Positions 18,436-26,690 are shown, counted from the stretch's first letter. The stretch is DNA of 64,000 bases from Lacisediminihabitans sp040549525 (GCF_040549525.1 NZ_JBEPTM010000002.1:124001-188000), one strand, 5' to 3'. The notes: generated by a model not told the origin, from the sequence alone. A program made the numbers and translations.

Positions 18436-18974
18436 CAGGACATCACGGCGTCAGCGCTCGTGACCTCGATCAGCGGGCCGTAGAGCGCCATCGCGTCGAG
18501 AGCGCGCTGGTGGTCCGCCGCGCTCAGCCCGGCACACGCGTCCTGCGCGACAAGCACGCGCACCCCGGCATCCGCGGCAGCGAGAGCCGTCGAGAGCACG
18601 CAGCAGTCGGTCGAGACGCCGGCGAGCACCACCGCCGCATCCGGTCCGATGATCGTGGAGAGTTCATCGCCCCACTTGCCGAAGGTCGTGCGCGAGATCA
18701 CCGGATGATCCGTGCCCGAGAACGCCGGCATCAGCTTGTAGAGCGGATCGCTGTGGTGCACGAGCGCGAACGGCCACAGCTCGTAGTAGGGCACCCAGGC
18801 ACCGGTCGGATGCTCGGGCGCGATGAACCGCGTGAGCACGACCCGCTCACCGAAGTGTTCGACGAGGCGCTCGACGGTCGGTTCGATCGCCGCGTAGCCG
18901 GGGGTGAACCAGGCGCTGCTCGGATCCCCGAACACCACCTGCATGTCGATGATGACGAGCCAGGGGCCGTTCAT
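18435..18974 (-). CDS. Isochorismatase-family cysteine hydrolase
   Basis: A 179-residue alpha/beta hydrolase of the isochorismatase/nicotinamidase superfamily. The expected catalytic triad is visible: Asp10 in VIIDMQVVF, Lys100 in TTFGKWGDEL, and Cys125 in GVSTDCCVLSTAL. The DxH metal-binding motif of nicotinamidases is not obvious (the region reads TRFIAPEHPTG), so an amide or N-carbamoyl substrate other than nicotinamide is possible. The ATG at 18974 overlaps the permease stop (ATGA); the longer frame to 19157 lies within the permease gene. E. coli yegTUV has no such partner, which makes this enzyme a specific feature of the operon. Confidence 0.86.
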   Translation of the reverse strand: MNGPWLVIIDMQVVFGDPSSAWFTPGYAAIEPTVERLVEHFGERVVLTRFIAPEHPTGAWVPYYELWPFALVHHSDPLYKLMPAFSGTDHPVISRTTFGKWGDELSTIIGPDAAVVLAGVSTDCCVLSTALAAADAGVRVLVAQDACAGLSAADHQRALDAMALYGPLIEVTSADAVMS

Positions 18975-20455
18975 CGCACGAGGGTCTCGACGGGTTCCTC
19001 GATCGGCAGTGCCTCCTGGCGGCGGATGGTCGCCCGGCTGAAGACCACGGTGCCGAGGAAGCCGACGAGCAACGACAGCAGAACCCCGAGGTTGGCGTAG
19101 GACCAGTCCTTCGCGAGACCGAGCGGGCCGAGGAAGTAGCCCTGCCAATTGAGCCACGGCACATCTGCGGTGGCCACGACGAGTCCCCAGCCGAGACCGG
19201 TGCCGACGACGATGAGCAGGATCGGCACCCAGCGCACGTCACCGTAGCGCCCGGTGGTCGAGTAGAGCTCCGCCTCCGCGTAGTCCTTGCGGCGCAGGAT
19301 CACGTCGGCGACCATCACCCCGCACCACGCCGCGACCGGCACTCCGAGGGTGATGAGGAAGCCCTGGAATGGACCGATGAAGTTCGTCGCGAAGAAGACC
19401 ACCACGATCGCGCCCACGATCATCACCACTCCGTCGATGCCGGCTGCGGCGAAGCGCGGGATGCGGATGCCCGCGCTGAGCAGGGCAAGACCGGAGGAGT
19501 AGATGTCGAGCACCGCTCCCCCGACGAGGCCGAGCACGGCGACGAGCGCGAATGGAATCAGGAACCAGACCGGGAGGATCGACGTGAGCGCGCCGATCGG
19601 GTCACCACTGATCGCGTCGCTCAGTTTGGAGGACGATCCGGCGAGCAGCAGTCCGAACACCACGAGCACGATCGGCGCGACGGCGGCTCCGAACGTGGTC
19701 CATCCGACGACGGCGGAGCTGCGGGTGGACCGCGGGAGATAGCGGGAGTAGTCCGCCGCAGCGTTGACCCAGCCGAGGCCGAAGCCGGTCATGACGAGCA
19801 CGAGAGCGCCGACGACAGCCTGGGGCTGGCCGGCGGGGATGGCCGCGATCTTCGCGAAGTCGATGCTGGGCAGCGCGAGCACGATGTAGACGACGGTGAG
19901 CACGCCGGTGATCACGGTGATCCACACCTGCAGTCGCATGATGAAGTCGATGCCGACGATTCCGGCCACCACGATGAGAGCCGCGATCACGATCAGTGCG
20001 ACGATCTTCGTCGCTATCCCGCCGTCGAAGCCGAGTTCGGTGAACACCGTGGAGGTCGCGAGCACGGCGAGGGCCGTCAGCGCCGTCTCCCAGCCCACCG
20101 TGAGCACCCAGGAGAGCACGGCGGGAACCCGGTTTCCCCGCACGCCAAAGGCCGCCCGGCTGAGCACCATCGTGGGGGCAGAGCCGCGCTTGCCGGCGAG
20201 CGCGACGATGCCGCAGAGCAGGAAGGAGACGACGATGCCGACGAGGCTGACGAAGGTCGCCTGCCAGAACGAGATGCCGAAGCCGAGGATGAAGGATCCG
20301 TAACTGATGCCGAAGACCGAGACATTCGCGCCGAACCAGGGCCAGAACAGGCTGGACGCCTTGCCCTTTCGTTCGGACTCCTGAATCGTGTTGATGCCAT
20401 TGAGCTCGATGCCCCTGGCGTCGCGCAGCTCTCGTGGGGTGTCGGTGGTGCTCAC
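18971..20455 (-). CDS. NCS1-family nucleobase/nucleoside permease, first gene of yeg-like operon
   Basis: A 494-residue membrane transporter with 12 predicted helices of the purine-cytosine permease (CodB/NCS1) type. Family landmarks are the first helix with FWPWFGANVSVFGISYGSF, the RAAFGVRGNRVPA loop and the helix GWVNAAADYSRYLPRS. NCS1 members import cytosine, uracil, allantoin, hydantoin, pyridoxine or thiamine precursors with H+ or Na+. It starts the operon and carries the only promoter-sized gap (about 100 bp) before it. Its substrate probably defines the pathway: a nucleobase-like ring carrying a sugar would suit the downstream hydrolase and kinase, although classical NCS1 substrates are free bases (inference). 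Confidence 0.88.
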   Translation of the reverse strand: MSTTDTPRELRDARGIELNGINTIQESERKGKASSLFWPWFGANVSVFGISYGSFILGFGISFWQATFVSLVGIVVSFLLCGIVALAGKRGSAPTMVLSRAAFGVRGNRVPAVLSWVLTVGWETALTALAVLATSTVFTELGFDGGIATKIVALIVIAALIVVAGIVGIDFIMRLQVWITVITGVLTVVYIVLALPSIDFAKIAAIPAGQPQAVVGALVLVMTGFGLGWVNAAADYSRYLPRSTRSSAVVGWTTFGAAVAPIVLVVFGLLLAGSSSKLSDAISGDPIGALTSILPVWFLIPFALVAVLGLVGGAVLDIYSSGLALLSAGIRIPRFAAAGIDGVVMIVGAIVVVFFATNFIGPFQGFLITLGVPVAAWCGVMVADVILRRKDYAEAELYSTTGRYGDVRWVPILLIVVGTGLGWGLVVATADVPWLNWQGYFLGPLGLAKDWSYANLGVLLSLLVGFLGTVVFSRATIRRQEALPIEEPVETLVR

Positions 20456-20493
20456 AGAATTCCTCCGGTTCGTGGTGACATCGCTCAGACTGC

Positions 20494-20513
20494 ACCTGTT
20501 CAGACCTGTTCAG
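20494..20513. promoter_or_regulatory. Tandem ACCTGTTCAG repeat upstream of the permease operon
   Basis: Two perfect adjacent copies of ACCTGTTCAG (20494-20503, 20504-20513) lie about 40 bp upstream of the permease start. Each contains CTG-TT-CAG, an imperfect dyad. It is a candidate operator for the HutC-type regulator in the operon. Confidence 0.4.
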
Positions 20514-20562
20514 TCCGTGAGCACACGCTAGTGGCCTCGGCTCCGGCCTGTCAATGCATCGC

Positions 20563-20568
20563 TACTCT
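20563..20568 (+). promoter_or_regulatory. -10 box for leaderless yrdB-nagA mRNA
   Basis: TACTCT ends 6 nt before the GTG at 20575, predicting a leaderless transcript for the yrdB-nagA unit. Confidence 0.4.
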
Positions 20569-20574
20569 GGGGGT

Positions 20575-20967
20575 GTGACAACGTCAGGGACAGTTGCGGT
20601 ACGAATCGGGCCGAACGATGTGCTTCGCTTCGCCCTCGAGCTTTTCGCCCTGTTCTCCCTCGGATTCTGGGGATACATCGCCTGGCCGTTTCCGTGGCCC
20701 GGGGTGCTCTTCATGGTCGGTGCTCCCCTCTTCGCCGCCGTGGTCTGGGCCCTGTTCCGATCCCCGAAGGCGGTGTTCCCGCTCGACGTCGTCGGGCGAA
20801 GCCTGGTGGAGATCTTCGTGATGGGGGCCGCCGTCGCCGTCTGGTTCATGATCGGATACCCCGTGGTCGGCGTCGTCTTCGGGGTTCTCGCCGCGACCAG
20901 CGGCGTCATCGCGGGCCGCGCGGAGATCGCCGCGGAAGTGACAGCACAGGAAGCAGAACGACGATGA
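20575..20967 (+). CDS. YrdB/DUF2568-family membrane protein
   Basis: A small membrane protein of about 130 residues with four hydrophobic segments. The family pattern LRFALELFALFSLGFWGY and the loop FRSPKAVFPL match the YrdB/DUF2568 group, whose function is unknown. I prefer the GTG at 20575 because it is 7 nt from a -10-like TACTCT; the upstream GTG-free extension to 20554 would overlap that box. The stop overlaps the nagA ATG in ATGA, so the two genes are translationally coupled. Whether it has any role in amino-sugar use is unknown. Confidence 0.8.
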   Translation: MTTSGTVAVRIGPNDVLRFALELFALFSLGFWGYIAWPFPWPGVLFMVGAPLFAAVVWALFRSPKAVFPLDVVGRSLVEIFVMGAAVAVWFMIGYPVVGVVFGVLAATSGVIAGRAEIAAEVTAQEAERR

Positions 20968-22097
20968 CCACCCTCTTTCACAGTGCCCGCAAGCTGGATG
21001 CCCACGGCCAGGTCGACGACTTCTGGGCGCTCGTGCGCGGCGACACGATCGAATCCGTCGGCTCCGGACCGCAGCATCCGGAGGCAGACACCGAGGTGGA
21101 CGTCGACGGTCGCTGGTTCGTGCCCGGTTTCATCGACATCCACGCCCACGGGGGAGGAGGGCACTCCTTCGACAACGGCGGGGAGGAGATCTCTGCGGCG
21201 CTCGAGGCTCACCGCGCCCACGGCACCACCCGCTCGGTGATCAGCCTCGTGGCCAATCCGGTGGCACAGTTGCGCGAGAGCCTCGGCGTGATCGCCGAGC
21301 TCGCGGCATCCGATCCACTCGTGCTGGGGTCTCACCTCGAGGGGCCGTTCCTCTCCTCCGATCGCCGGGGTGCCCACAACCCGCAGTTCCTGCTCGACCC
21401 CCTCCCGTGGGCGGTCGACGAACTGCTCGGTGCCGCTCGCGGAACCCTGCGCCAGATCACGATCGCGCCCGAGCGCGAGGGTGCTCTCGAGGCGATCGAC
21501 GTGCTCGTGGAGAATCGCGTGACCGTGGCGGTGGGGCACACCGATGCCGGGTTCGACCTCACCCGCGAGGCCTTCGACCGCGGAGCGCGCCTGCTCACCC
21601 ACGTCTTCAACGCCATGGCGCCGATCCACCACCGGGCGCCGGGACCGATCATCGCCGCCTTCGAAGACAAACGGGTGACCATCGAGCTCATTCTCGACGG
21701 CCTCCACGTGCATCCGGATGTCGCGGCTATGGTGTTCCATTCGGCACCCGGCCGGGTCGCGCTCGTGACCGACGCGATGGCCGCCGCGGCATCCGACGAC
21801 GGGGACTACCGCCTCGGTTCCCTCAACGTGACGGTGAAAGACGGCCTCGCCGTGCTGTCGGGCACCTCGACCATCGCAGGCTCCACCCTCACCCAGGATG
21901 CGGCGCTGCGCTGCGCGATCCAGGCGACCGGGATCTCACCACGGGATGCGGTCGCCGCCCTCACCATCACGCCCGCCGCCGCGCTCGGCTACGGGCACCG
22001 CTTCGGGTATCTGGCTCCCGGCTTCGCCGCCGACGCGGTGCTGCTGGATCACGAGTGGCAGGTATCAGAGGTCTGGGCGGCCGGCGCGAAGCTGTAG
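20964..22097 (+). CDS. nagA: N-acetylglucosamine-6-phosphate deacetylase
   Basis: A 377-residue amidohydrolase-fold metalloenzyme that deacetylates GlcNAc-6-phosphate. The characteristic motifs are the metal-ligand stretch FIDIHAHGGGGHSF, the metal-binding glutamate in SHLEGPFLS, the later histidines in VAVGHTDAGF and HVFNAMAPIHHR, and the catalytic aspartate in LVTDAM. The ATG at 20964 overlaps the YrdB stop; the frame extending to 20694 is inside YrdB. It converges on nagB, which performs the next step. Together with the ROK kinase, GH3 hexosaminidase and NagB it makes a complete GlcNAc salvage route to fructose-6-phosphate. Confidence 0.95.
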   Translation: MTTLFHSARKLDAHGQVDDFWALVRGDTIESVGSGPQHPEADTEVDVDGRWFVPGFIDIHAHGGGGHSFDNGGEEISAALEAHRAHGTTRSVISLVANPVAQLRESLGVIAELAASDPLVLGSHLEGPFLSSDRRGAHNPQFLLDPLPWAVDELLGAARGTLRQITIAPEREGALEAIDVLVENRVTVAVGHTDAGFDLTREAFDRGARLLTHVFNAMAPIHHRAPGPIIAAFEDKRVTIELILDGLHVHPDVAAMVFHSAPGRVALVTDAMAAAASDDGDYRLGSLNVTVKDGLAVLSGTSTIAGSTLTQDAALRCAIQATGISPRDAVAALTITPAAALGYGHRFGYLAPGFAADAVLLDHEWQVSEVWAAGAKL

Positions 22098-22104
22098 GCG
22101 ACAT

Positions 22105-22155
22105 CCCCCATCCTCCCCGCACCGGTCGCCATTCCAGCGGGTCGAGGGGGTGGGG
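22105..22155. terminator. Bidirectional terminator between nagA and nagB
   Basis: C-rich CCCCCATCCTCCCCGC (22105-22120) faces a G-rich GCGGGTCGAGGGGGTGGGG (22137-22155). The two can pair imperfectly to a strong stem in the 58-bp gap between two convergent genes. Confidence 0.5.
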
Positions 22156-22926
22156 CTACAGGCCTTCCCACTCCGGCTTATTGGCCCAGGCGTAGCGGTA
22201 GTAGTCGACGTTGGCGAGGCCGGAAGCGGCGGCTTCATCGACGATCACCGTGACGTGCGGGTGCAGCTGGATCGCGGACCCGGGAGCACTCGCCGTCACC
22301 GGCCCCTCAACGGCGGCCGCGATCGACGCCGCCTTGCCTGCGCCGAAGGCCAGCAGCACCAGGTGCCGGGCCCGGCGGATGGTGCCGAGCCCCTGGGTGA
22401 TGCAATTGACCGGCACCTCGTCGACCGAGGCGAAGAACCGGGCGTTGTCGCGGCGGGTCTGCTGTGTCAGGGTCTTGACACGGGTGAGCGACTCGAACGA
22501 CGATCCCGGCTCATTGAAGCCGATGTGCCCATCGGTGCCGATGCCGAGCACCTGCAGGTCGACTCCCCCGGCCGCCCGGACGGCGAGCTCGTAATCCTCG
22601 CCCGCCGTCTCGATCGGTCCGAGGTGGCCGGGAACCGCCACGAGCGATTCGTCGAGCCCGAGCGGTTCGACCACCTCCCGGGTGATCACGGCGCGATAGC
22701 TCTCCGGATGACCGTCGGGCAGTCCGACATACTCGTCGAGCGCGAAACCGCGGACCCGGGAGAGATCGGCCCGCCTGCCCGCGAGGGCGCGCCAGACGCC
22801 GAGCGGGGTCGATCCGGTCGCGAGGCCGAGCACGGCATCCGCTCTTCTCGCCACGAGCGCGAGGATGGCATCCGCCGCCAGTTCGCCCGCCTCCGCGCTG
22901 TCTTTCACGATCACGATCTCAGCCAT
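22156..22926 (-). CDS. nagB: Glucosamine-6-phosphate deaminase
   Basis: A 256-residue enzyme converting glucosamine-6-phosphate to fructose-6-phosphate and ammonia. The family motifs are LGLATGSTPLGVW (phosphate-binding loop), FALDEYVGLP with the catalytic aspartate, and GIGTDGHIGFNEPGSS with the histidine-containing active-site lid. I chose the ATG at 22926, preceded by AAGGG; the frame extending to 23007 lies inside the ROK kinase. The first 8 bases overlap the ROK kinase 3' end, so it is the third gene of the GH3-ROK-nagB operon. Confidence 0.94.
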   Translation of the reverse strand: MAEIVIVKDSAEAGELAADAILALVARRADAVLGLATGSTPLGVWRALAGRRADLSRVRGFALDEYVGLPDGHPESYRAVITREVVEPLGLDESLVAVPGHLGPIETAGEDYELAVRAAGGVDLQVLGIGTDGHIGFNEPGSSFESLTRVKTLTQQTRRDNARFFASVDEVPVNCITQGLGTIRRARHLVLLAFGAGKAASIAAAVEGPVTASAPGSAIQLHPHVTVIVDEAAASGLANVDYYRYAWANKPEWEGL

Positions 22927-23914
22927 CGGTCGATGCCCTTCCCTGGTCCGGTTCCCTGTGCGCGTCTGGTTCTGGTCGAGGGAGTCCTGTCGGTCGCGGG
23001 CCGGCACCGTTCGATGCGGCCCCGACGAAGGCGGCCCCGACCGCCGACACGAGAGTGCCCGCAGGCACGAGCCGCACCCGCTCGGCGAGTCGCAGCGAGG
23101 CGATGAATGGCGAGTGCTCCGACCAGCCGTCGAGCGCAGTCCGGATTCCCGCCAACAGCGGGTCGCCCAGCGAGCTGATCCCGCCGCCGATCACCACGGT
23201 CTCCACATCGACGCTCAACACGAGGATCCGCACCGCGGAGGCCACGTTCGCCAGGAACCGTTGCTTCACCGCGACCGCGAGGGGCTCGCCCGCGAGCGCG
23301 GACTCGAACAGCGCGTGCACCGGGGAGGCGGCCTCGCTCGGCCACTGTCGCGAGACGGCGGATCCGGAGGCCACCATCTCGAGACAGCCGCGCTGTCCGC
23401 ACTGGCAGACCGGGCCGTCGGGGTCGACCGGGATGTGCCCGATCTCGCCGGCGGTGCCGCGGGCACCGCGCCACAGCCGACCCTCGAGGACGAGGCCCGC
23501 GGCGAGCCCGGTGCCCAGGTTGAGATAGGCCATGGACGTCGCCTGCGGCAGCCCGAGCAGATGGAAGGCTCCGAGCGCCGCAGCATTCACATCGTTCTCC
23601 ACCCGAACCGGCACTCCGAGCATGCGGGAGAGCTCGCCCCCGAGTTCGAGCTCGTCCAGCCCGAGATTGACCGCATGCGAGACGCGGCCGCTCGCGCTGT
23701 CGACCGCACCCGGCACGCCGACGCCCACCGATTCGATGCTGTCGACCGGCACCCGCAACGCGGCCGCGAGGGACGAGACCACTCCCGCTGTGGTCTGCAG
23801 CACCGAGGATGCCCCGAAACCGGTAGACACCCTCAATTGGTGAAGGATCCGACCCGTCTCGTCGATGGCCACCGCATCGGTCTTCGTGCCGCCGACATCC
23901 ACTCCGAGCCTCAT
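22919..23914 (-). CDS. ROK-family sugar kinase, probable N-acetylglucosamine kinase
   Basis: A 331-residue ROK kinase without a DNA-binding domain. The ATP-binding motif DVGGTKTDAVAID starts at residue 6. The catalytic aspartate lies in VENDVNAAALGAF. The zinc/sugar motif is GEIGHIPVD followed by CQCGQRGCLE. It sits between the GH3 hexosaminidase (ATGA overlap) and nagB, so it most likely phosphorylates the GlcNAc released by the hexosaminidase, giving the NagA substrate. Glucokinase activity is possible as well. The ATG at 23914 is set by that overlap; longer frames run into the GH3 gene. Confidence 0.86.
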   Translation of the reverse strand: MRLGVDVGGTKTDAVAIDETGRILHQLRVSTGFGASSVLQTTAGVVSSLAAALRVPVDSIESVGVGVPGAVDSASGRVSHAVNLGLDELELGGELSRMLGVPVRVENDVNAAALGAFHLLGLPQATSMAYLNLGTGLAAGLVLEGRLWRGARGTAGEIGHIPVDPDGPVCQCGQRGCLEMVASGSAVSRQWPSEAASPVHALFESALAGEPLAVAVKQRFLANVASAVRILVLSVDVETVVIGGGISSLGDPLLAGIRTALDGWSEHSPFIASLRLAERVRLVPAGTLVSAVGAAFVGAASNGAGPRPTGLPRPEPDAHREPDQGRASTDG

Positions 23915-25362
23915 GCGCCGGCCTGCCTCTCCAGCCAGAGGAGCAGGGCGAGGCCCGCGTGACGAGACGCCCCGAAGGTGGCGACATCGGCGTAGCGCCG
24001 GTCGTCCGACGGCCAGCCCATCTCCACGACCACGGTGGACGGATGCTGCCGGCGCGCATCGTCGATCAGGCTCCGCACCCACGCCTGGCGATGGTTACCG
24101 CGACCGACGATCACCTGTTGCGTGCCCGGTGCCAGCTCGAGTGCCTCTCCCTCTCGCAGCACGGACACCTCTGCGCCGGCCGCCGCCAAGCCCCAGGGGG
24201 ATGCGCCGACCGCGATGTTCGCCTCGGTCTCCGGGACCACGATGCTGCGGTCCGTTTGGATCCTAAGGCCGGCCTCGGCGAAGGCCGCGGTGTCGAAGAC
24301 CGAGATGGTGCGTTCGATTGAGAAGCGGGGCTCCGACGTATATGCCGGCAGCGGAATGTCGTGGGAGTCCTCGATGAAGTCCCGAGCCAGTCGTCTTACC
24401 CGGGCGACGGCATCGGCGAGACGTTCGGGGTGCACCCTTCCCGTCACCACGGCAATCGCGAGCGCCCTCTCGATGTCGTCGAGCTGTTCGGCGGTGTTCT
24501 CCGTGCCGATGCAGAGGAGGTCACAGCCGGCGGCCACGGCCCTCACGGCTGCCTCGGGGATACCGATCTCGCCGCTGGCCCCTGCCATATCGAGGGCGTC
24601 GGTGACGATCACCCCCTCGAACCCGAGTTCTCCGCGCAAGAGGCCTCCGAGCACCGTGGAAGAGAATGTCGCGGGAGACTGCGCATCGAGCTGCGGAACC
24701 ATGATGTGCGAGGTCATGATCGTGCGCACACCCGCGGCGATCGCGGCCACGAAGGGAACGAGCTCACGGTCACGGAGCTGCTCGAGCGATCGATCGATCA
24801 CCGGCAGCGCCAGGTGGGAGTCGAGGGCGGTGTCGCCGTGTCCCGGAAAGTGTTTGGCACTGCCGCCGATTCCCGTCGACTGGAGTCCCGTCACCCAGGC
24901 GGCGCTGTGGCGGGCGACGAGCGCGGGATCAGTGCCGAAGCTGCGCACGCCGATCACCGGGTTGTCCGGGTTGGAGTTGATGTCGACATCCGGAGCGAAA
25001 TCGAGGGTGCACCCGGCCCGACGCAACTCCCAGCCCACGGTCGTCGCTATCGCTGTCGTGTAGTCGACGTCGTCGGCGCGACCCAGGATGGCGTTGCCCG
25101 GATAGGGCGAGCCGAGCCGGTCGTGCAGGCGGGTCACGTCGCCGCCCTCCTCGTCCACGGCGATGACGGCGAGGGGATTGGCGGCACGGATGGCGGCGGT
25201 GAGTTCGGCGAGCTGCCCTGCGGAGACGATGTTCTGCCCGAACAGGCAGACCCCGGCGAGACCGGCGCGCAGCCGGACCGCGAGCCAGTCGGGGAGAGTC
25301 TCCCCGACAAAACCCGGAAGCAGCACGCCGGCTGGGGTGATCCCGGAGTCCTGGCCGACCAC
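23911..25362 (-). CDS. nagZ: Glycoside hydrolase family 3 beta-N-acetylhexosaminidase (NagZ-like)
   Basis: A 483-residue GH3 enzyme. The TIM-barrel part (about residues 1-330) has the NagZ-specific acid/base loop KHFPGHGDTALDSH and the nucleophile aspartate in VIVTDALDMAGASGE. An additional C-terminal domain of about 150 residues, longer than in E. coli NagZ, ends the protein. No signal peptide is visible, so it probably acts in the cytoplasm on imported muropeptides or chitin-type disaccharides. It is the first gene of an operon with the ROK kinase and nagB, and has a ROK-type operator palindrome 34 bp upstream of its start. Confidence 0.88.
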   Translation of the reverse strand: MVGQDSGITPAGVLLPGFVGETLPDWLAVRLRAGLAGVCLFGQNIVSAGQLAELTAAIRAANPLAVIAVDEEGGDVTRLHDRLGSPYPGNAILGRADDVDYTTAIATTVGWELRRAGCTLDFAPDVDINSNPDNPVIGVRSFGTDPALVARHSAAWVTGLQSTGIGGSAKHFPGHGDTALDSHLALPVIDRSLEQLRDRELVPFVAAIAAGVRTIMTSHIMVPQLDAQSPATFSSTVLGGLLRGELGFEGVIVTDALDMAGASGEIGIPEAAVRAVAAGCDLLCIGTENTAEQLDDIERALAIAVVTGRVHPERLADAVARVRRLARDFIEDSHDIPLPAYTSEPRFSIERTISVFDTAAFAEAGLRIQTDRSIVVPETEANIAVGASPWGLAAAGAEVSVLREGEALELAPGTQQVIVGRGNHRQAWVRSLIDDARRQHPSTVVVEMGWPSDDRRYADVATFGASRHAGLALLLWLERQAGA

Positions 25363-25395
25363 GTCGTGCTCCCTTCGAATCGCGAAACGGGGTTT

Positions 25396-25414
25396 GTTAG
25401 TAGAGCTTACTAAC
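25396..25414. promoter_or_regulatory. ROK repressor operator upstream of nagZ
   Basis: A near-perfect palindrome with arms GTTAGTA (25396-25402) and TACTAAC (25408-25414) around GAGCT. It is AT-rich against a very GC-rich background. A related site lies in front of the ROK regulator gene itself, so the pair probably defines its regulon. Confidence 0.65.
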
Positions 25415-25435
25415 GTGATCGGTCGCGGCGAAAGC

Positions 25436-26617
25436 TCAGGACACGCCCAGTCGTGAGGAGATCACCATGACCGCGGCGCCCCGAAGGACGATGTCGTCCC
25501 CGAGGGTCGAGAGGCGCAGCGCGAGACCCCCGTGAAACCGGTCCATCGTGCGGCCGCGAATCGTCTCGAGAGCCGCCGCGATGAACGAGCCGCCGAGGAG
25601 AGAATCCGGGCCGCTCAGCACCACCTCGCCGAGGTTGAGGGCCCCGACGATCGGCGCGAGCGCGATTCCCAGCCGGGTGCCCGCCTCACGCAGGATGATG
25701 GTGCGGGACGCCGCCGGATCCGGATCGCGCTTGGCCTCGCCCAGCTTCGCCTCGAGCCGGGGTGCGGCGAGCCAGGTCTCGAGGCAACCATGCTTGCCGC
25801 AGCTGCAGAGCTCGCCGCCGTCGGTGCCGACGACGACGTGGCCGATCTCACCCGCCGCGAATCGGCTGCCGTGCAGCAGGGTGCCCCCGAGCAGGAGTCC
25901 GGCGCCGACCCCGCGGCCCACCCGCACGAGCATGAGGTCTCCCTGCGCGTCGCCGTAGCTGTGCTCGGCGAGAACCGCCGCGTTGGCATCGTTCGCCACG
26001 ACGACCGGCACTCCGAATCGCTCGGAGAGCTCGGCTCGCAGCGGCAGCCCGGTCCAGTGGAGGTTGGGGGCGCTCACCACTGTCCCTGCGAGGTCGACGA
26101 TACCGGGGGATCCGACGCCGATTCCGAGCAGGGGCGCCGTCACCGTCGCGAGCAGGCTCTCGATGAGGGAGAACAGCTGCTCGAGAGCCGCTTCGCCCAC
26201 GGTTCCGGCGATCGCAAGCTCAACCCGGCGAAGGATCGTGCCTCCCAGATCGAGTACGGCTCCGCGGAAGACCTCTGAATCACTCAGGTCGATGCCCACG
26301 ATCTGGAACGCTGAGCGGTCGATATCGAGCAGGATCGCCGGCTTGCCTGGCCGGGGTACGTCTCGCTGGCCGGTTTCGACCAGCAGTGCCTCCGCCATAA
26401 GCTCGGTGACCAGATCGGAGACGGTGACTCTCGTGAGCCCGGTGCTGCGCGCGACATCCGCCCGGCTCTGCTGGCCGGCCGTAAAAAGGGTTTGGAGCAC
26501 GAGGGCCCGATTGTGCCCGCGAGCGTGTTCCGGCAGCACTTTGGCGTTCGGTCGCAGCGGGCGCCCCGCGGAGCCGGCGATGCGCTGCGAGAGGAAGGAT
26601 GCCCTCGAGCGAGCCAC
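25436..26617 (-). CDS. ROK-family transcriptional repressor of the amino-sugar cluster (NagC-like)
   Basis: About 393 residues. The N-terminal winged helix-turn-helix includes HNRALVLQTLFTAGQQSRADV and STGLTRVTVSDLV. It is followed by a full ROK domain with VANDANAAVLAEHSYGD, GEIGHVVVGTDG and the cysteine cluster CSCGKHGCLE. I prefer the GTG at 26617, which has AGGTGG at ideal spacing. The ATG at 26641 sits only 4 nt from an operator palindrome and has no ribosome-binding site, but could serve a leaderless mRNA. Autoregulation is strongly suggested by the operator at its own start and by the same operator before nagZ. Confidence 0.87.
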   Translation of the reverse strand: MARSRASFLSQRIAGSAGRPLRPNAKVLPEHARGHNRALVLQTLFTAGQQSRADVARSTGLTRVTVSDLVTELMAEALLVETGQRDVPRPGKPAILLDIDRSAFQIVGIDLSDSEVFRGAVLDLGGTILRRVELAIAGTVGEAALEQLFSLIESLLATVTAPLLGIGVGSPGIVDLAGTVVSAPNLHWTGLPLRAELSERFGVPVVVANDANAAVLAEHSYGDAQGDLMLVRVGRGVGAGLLLGGTLLHGSRFAAGEIGHVVVGTDGGELCSCGKHGCLETWLAAPRLEAKLGEAKRDPDPAASRTIILREAGTRLGIALAPIVGALNLGEVVLSGPDSLLGGSFIAAALETIRGRTMDRFHGGLALRLSTLGDDIVLRGAAVMVISSRLGVS

Positions 26618-26645
26618 CCCGGTCCCACCTGGCTGCGTCATGTTT

Positions 26646-26664
26646 GTTAGTAAAGCTTACGAAG
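26646..26664. promoter_or_regulatory. ROK operator at the repressor gene's own start
   Basis: GTTAGTA followed by AAGCT and TACGAAG: the same pattern as at 25396-25414, with two changes in the second arm. It overlaps the 5' edge of the terminator hairpin at 26661-26690 and ends 4 nt from the outer ATG of the ROK gene. Confidence 0.55.
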
Positions 26665-26690
26665 GGGGGTGCCGCAACACACCCCCCTTC
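26661..26690 (-). terminator. Terminator hairpin of the subtilase gene
   Basis: An 11-bp perfect stem, GAAGGGGGGTG (26661-26671) and CACCCCCCTTC (26680-26690), with an 8-nt loop. It begins 9 nt beyond the TAG stop of the subtilase on the minus strand. No U-tract follows. Confidence 0.75.

Noticed and set aside
18435..18974. Nicotinamidase (pncA)
   Set aside because: The catalytic Asp/Lys/Cys are present but the DxH metal motif of nicotinamidases is not visible, so I kept a general name.
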